Shown here: positions 63,590 to 64,000 of the stretch, one piece after another | Position numbering within the stretch: the stretch's first letter is position 1 | Layout of the letters: every line of letters begins with the position of its first letter | From: Cyanobium sp. M30B3 | GTDB taxonomy: Bacteria > Cyanobacteriota > Cyanobacteriia > PCC-6307 > Cyanobiaceae | Assembly (NCBI GenBank): GCA_018399015.1 | Contig: CP073761.1 | Span: forward strand, 2,480,001 to 2,544,000 | Direction: 5' to 3' | Length of the DNA stretch: 64,000 nucleotides | Position numbers and translations under genes: made by a program | The notes under the pieces: model-generated | The model's database searches: none | What the model was told of the DNA's origin: nothing | What the model saw: the letters and a program-made list of their open reading frames with translations, nothing else

Positions 63590-64000
63590 TTGAAAACGGA
63601 TCACTGGTTCTACGGGCTGTTCCAGAGCGCGCCGGATCTGGTCGCCTTGCTGCTACCGCAGGGTGGCTCTGCAGCACCCTCGCTCGGGCCTGATGCTCCG
63701 GGCAATGCGCTTTATCGCTTTGAGGCGCCCGAGCTGAAAGCGGCGAACCATCGGCTCGATGGGGCGTTCTGGCCCAGAAGCGGAGATGTCGGCACGCCTG
63801 AGCAGCCGGTGGTGCTGCTGGAGGTGCAGATGCAGGGCAAACCGGGGTTCAAGCATCGGCTCGGCGCTCAGAGCCTTCGCTTTCTGCAGCTCCACCCGCA
63901 GGTGCAGCACCTCGACGTGGTGGTGCTGGTGCCGCACCGGCGCCTCAACCTCGGTCCTGCCCTGTTGCCGAAGCCGCTGCAGGCCTTCATGGATTGTGTG
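63590..64000 (+). CDS. Rpn-family nuclease/transposase-like protein (copy 4, runs off the window)
   Basis: The 5' 137 codons of a protein almost identical to copy 3, beginning at TTG 63590 (KTDHWFYGLFQSAPDLVALL) and continuing past the window end. Differences from copy 3 are few (for example SAAPSL against SVVPSL and MQGKPGF against MHAKPGF). The intergenic region before it also duplicates that before copy 3. Confidence 0.85.
   Translation, partial: MKTDHWFYGLFQSAPDLVALLLPQGGSAAPSLGPDAPGNALYRFEAPELKAANHRLDGAFWPRSGDVGTPEQPVVLLEVQMQGKPGFKHRLGAQSLRFLQLHPQVQHLDVVVLVPHRRLNLGPALLPKPLQAFMDCV

Larger units (their letters stand above)
61153..64000 (+). repeat. Tandem duplication of a kinase-3'/Rpn-5' unit
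   Basis: Unit 1 begins near 61153 inside the kinase and extends through the Rpn gene at 61833; unit 2 begins near 62850 and extends through 63590 to the window end. Coding parts differ at scattered positions; the intergenic spacer of unit 2 is 55 bases longer. Confidence 0.75.

Overview
The window reads as a chromosomal segment of a high-GC picocyanobacterium, most likely of the Cyanobium / freshwater-brackish Synechococcus type. The evidence is a BicA-type bicarbonate transporter, a 100-residue S14 protein, a group-2 sigma factor, an HpsJ-like membrane protein, bluetail/RTX-like surface proteins and several small cyanobacteria-restricted proteins. Assignment rests on recognition of gene families; no database search was possible.

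Layout. 1-5.4 kb (+): a sensor combining a haem-c DUF3365 domain with a LOV domain, overlapping a diguanylate cyclase, then a GAF-GGDEF-EAL protein and a methyltransferase. 5.4-14.1 kb (mostly -): bioA, a sigma factor, bicA beside an antiporter remnant, a K+ channel and a large PAS-GGDEF-EAL protein. 14.3-18 kb: a small orphan gene and a ferritin, each preceded by a similar Fur-box-like site, a metzincin protease, an HpsJ-like pair and tRNA-Arg(TCT). 18-29.9 kb: housekeeping genes (rsmI, cysQ, pnp, rpsN, nth, rseP, serS) with a pentapeptide-repeat protein, a broken duplicate of the rseP 5' end and a bluetail-type surface protein.

29.9-51 kb is the most distinctive part. Four modules of minor type IV pilins (pseudopilins) lie at 29942-33809, 34157-36777, 41184-45192 and 47358-51039. 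Three of them follow the order PilX-like, PilV-like, FimT/GspH-like, PilW-like; the fourth (34-36.8 kb) has only the last two types, flanked by two paralogous membrane proteins. One module is split by a 650-residue Calx-beta/RTX adhesin gene. nfu, lepA, an amidase, a GGDEF-EAL protein and an HD-GYP protein lie between them. A major-pilin-like gene follows at 59.9 kb. Pili and cyclic-di-GMP enzymes are thus closely interleaved.

45.8-64 kb is an accessory island crowded with toxin-antitoxin loci (PIN/VapC, RelE, BrnA, DUF4160/DUF2442, Phd, AbrB types), a Uma2 protein, four copies or fragments of an Rpn-family PD-(D/E)XK nuclease gene, a fragmented HTTM/DCC gene and a tandem duplication of a histidine kinase-Rpn unit. 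Many of these genes are truncated, fused or frameshifted. The most unusual object is a 621-bp segment carrying the DUF4160/DUF2442 pair. It interrupts an Rpn gene remnant exactly at a G^AT site and ends in an attC-like imperfect inverted repeat, as a mobile integron cassette would. No integron integrase, IS transposase, rRNA or CRISPR array was recognised.
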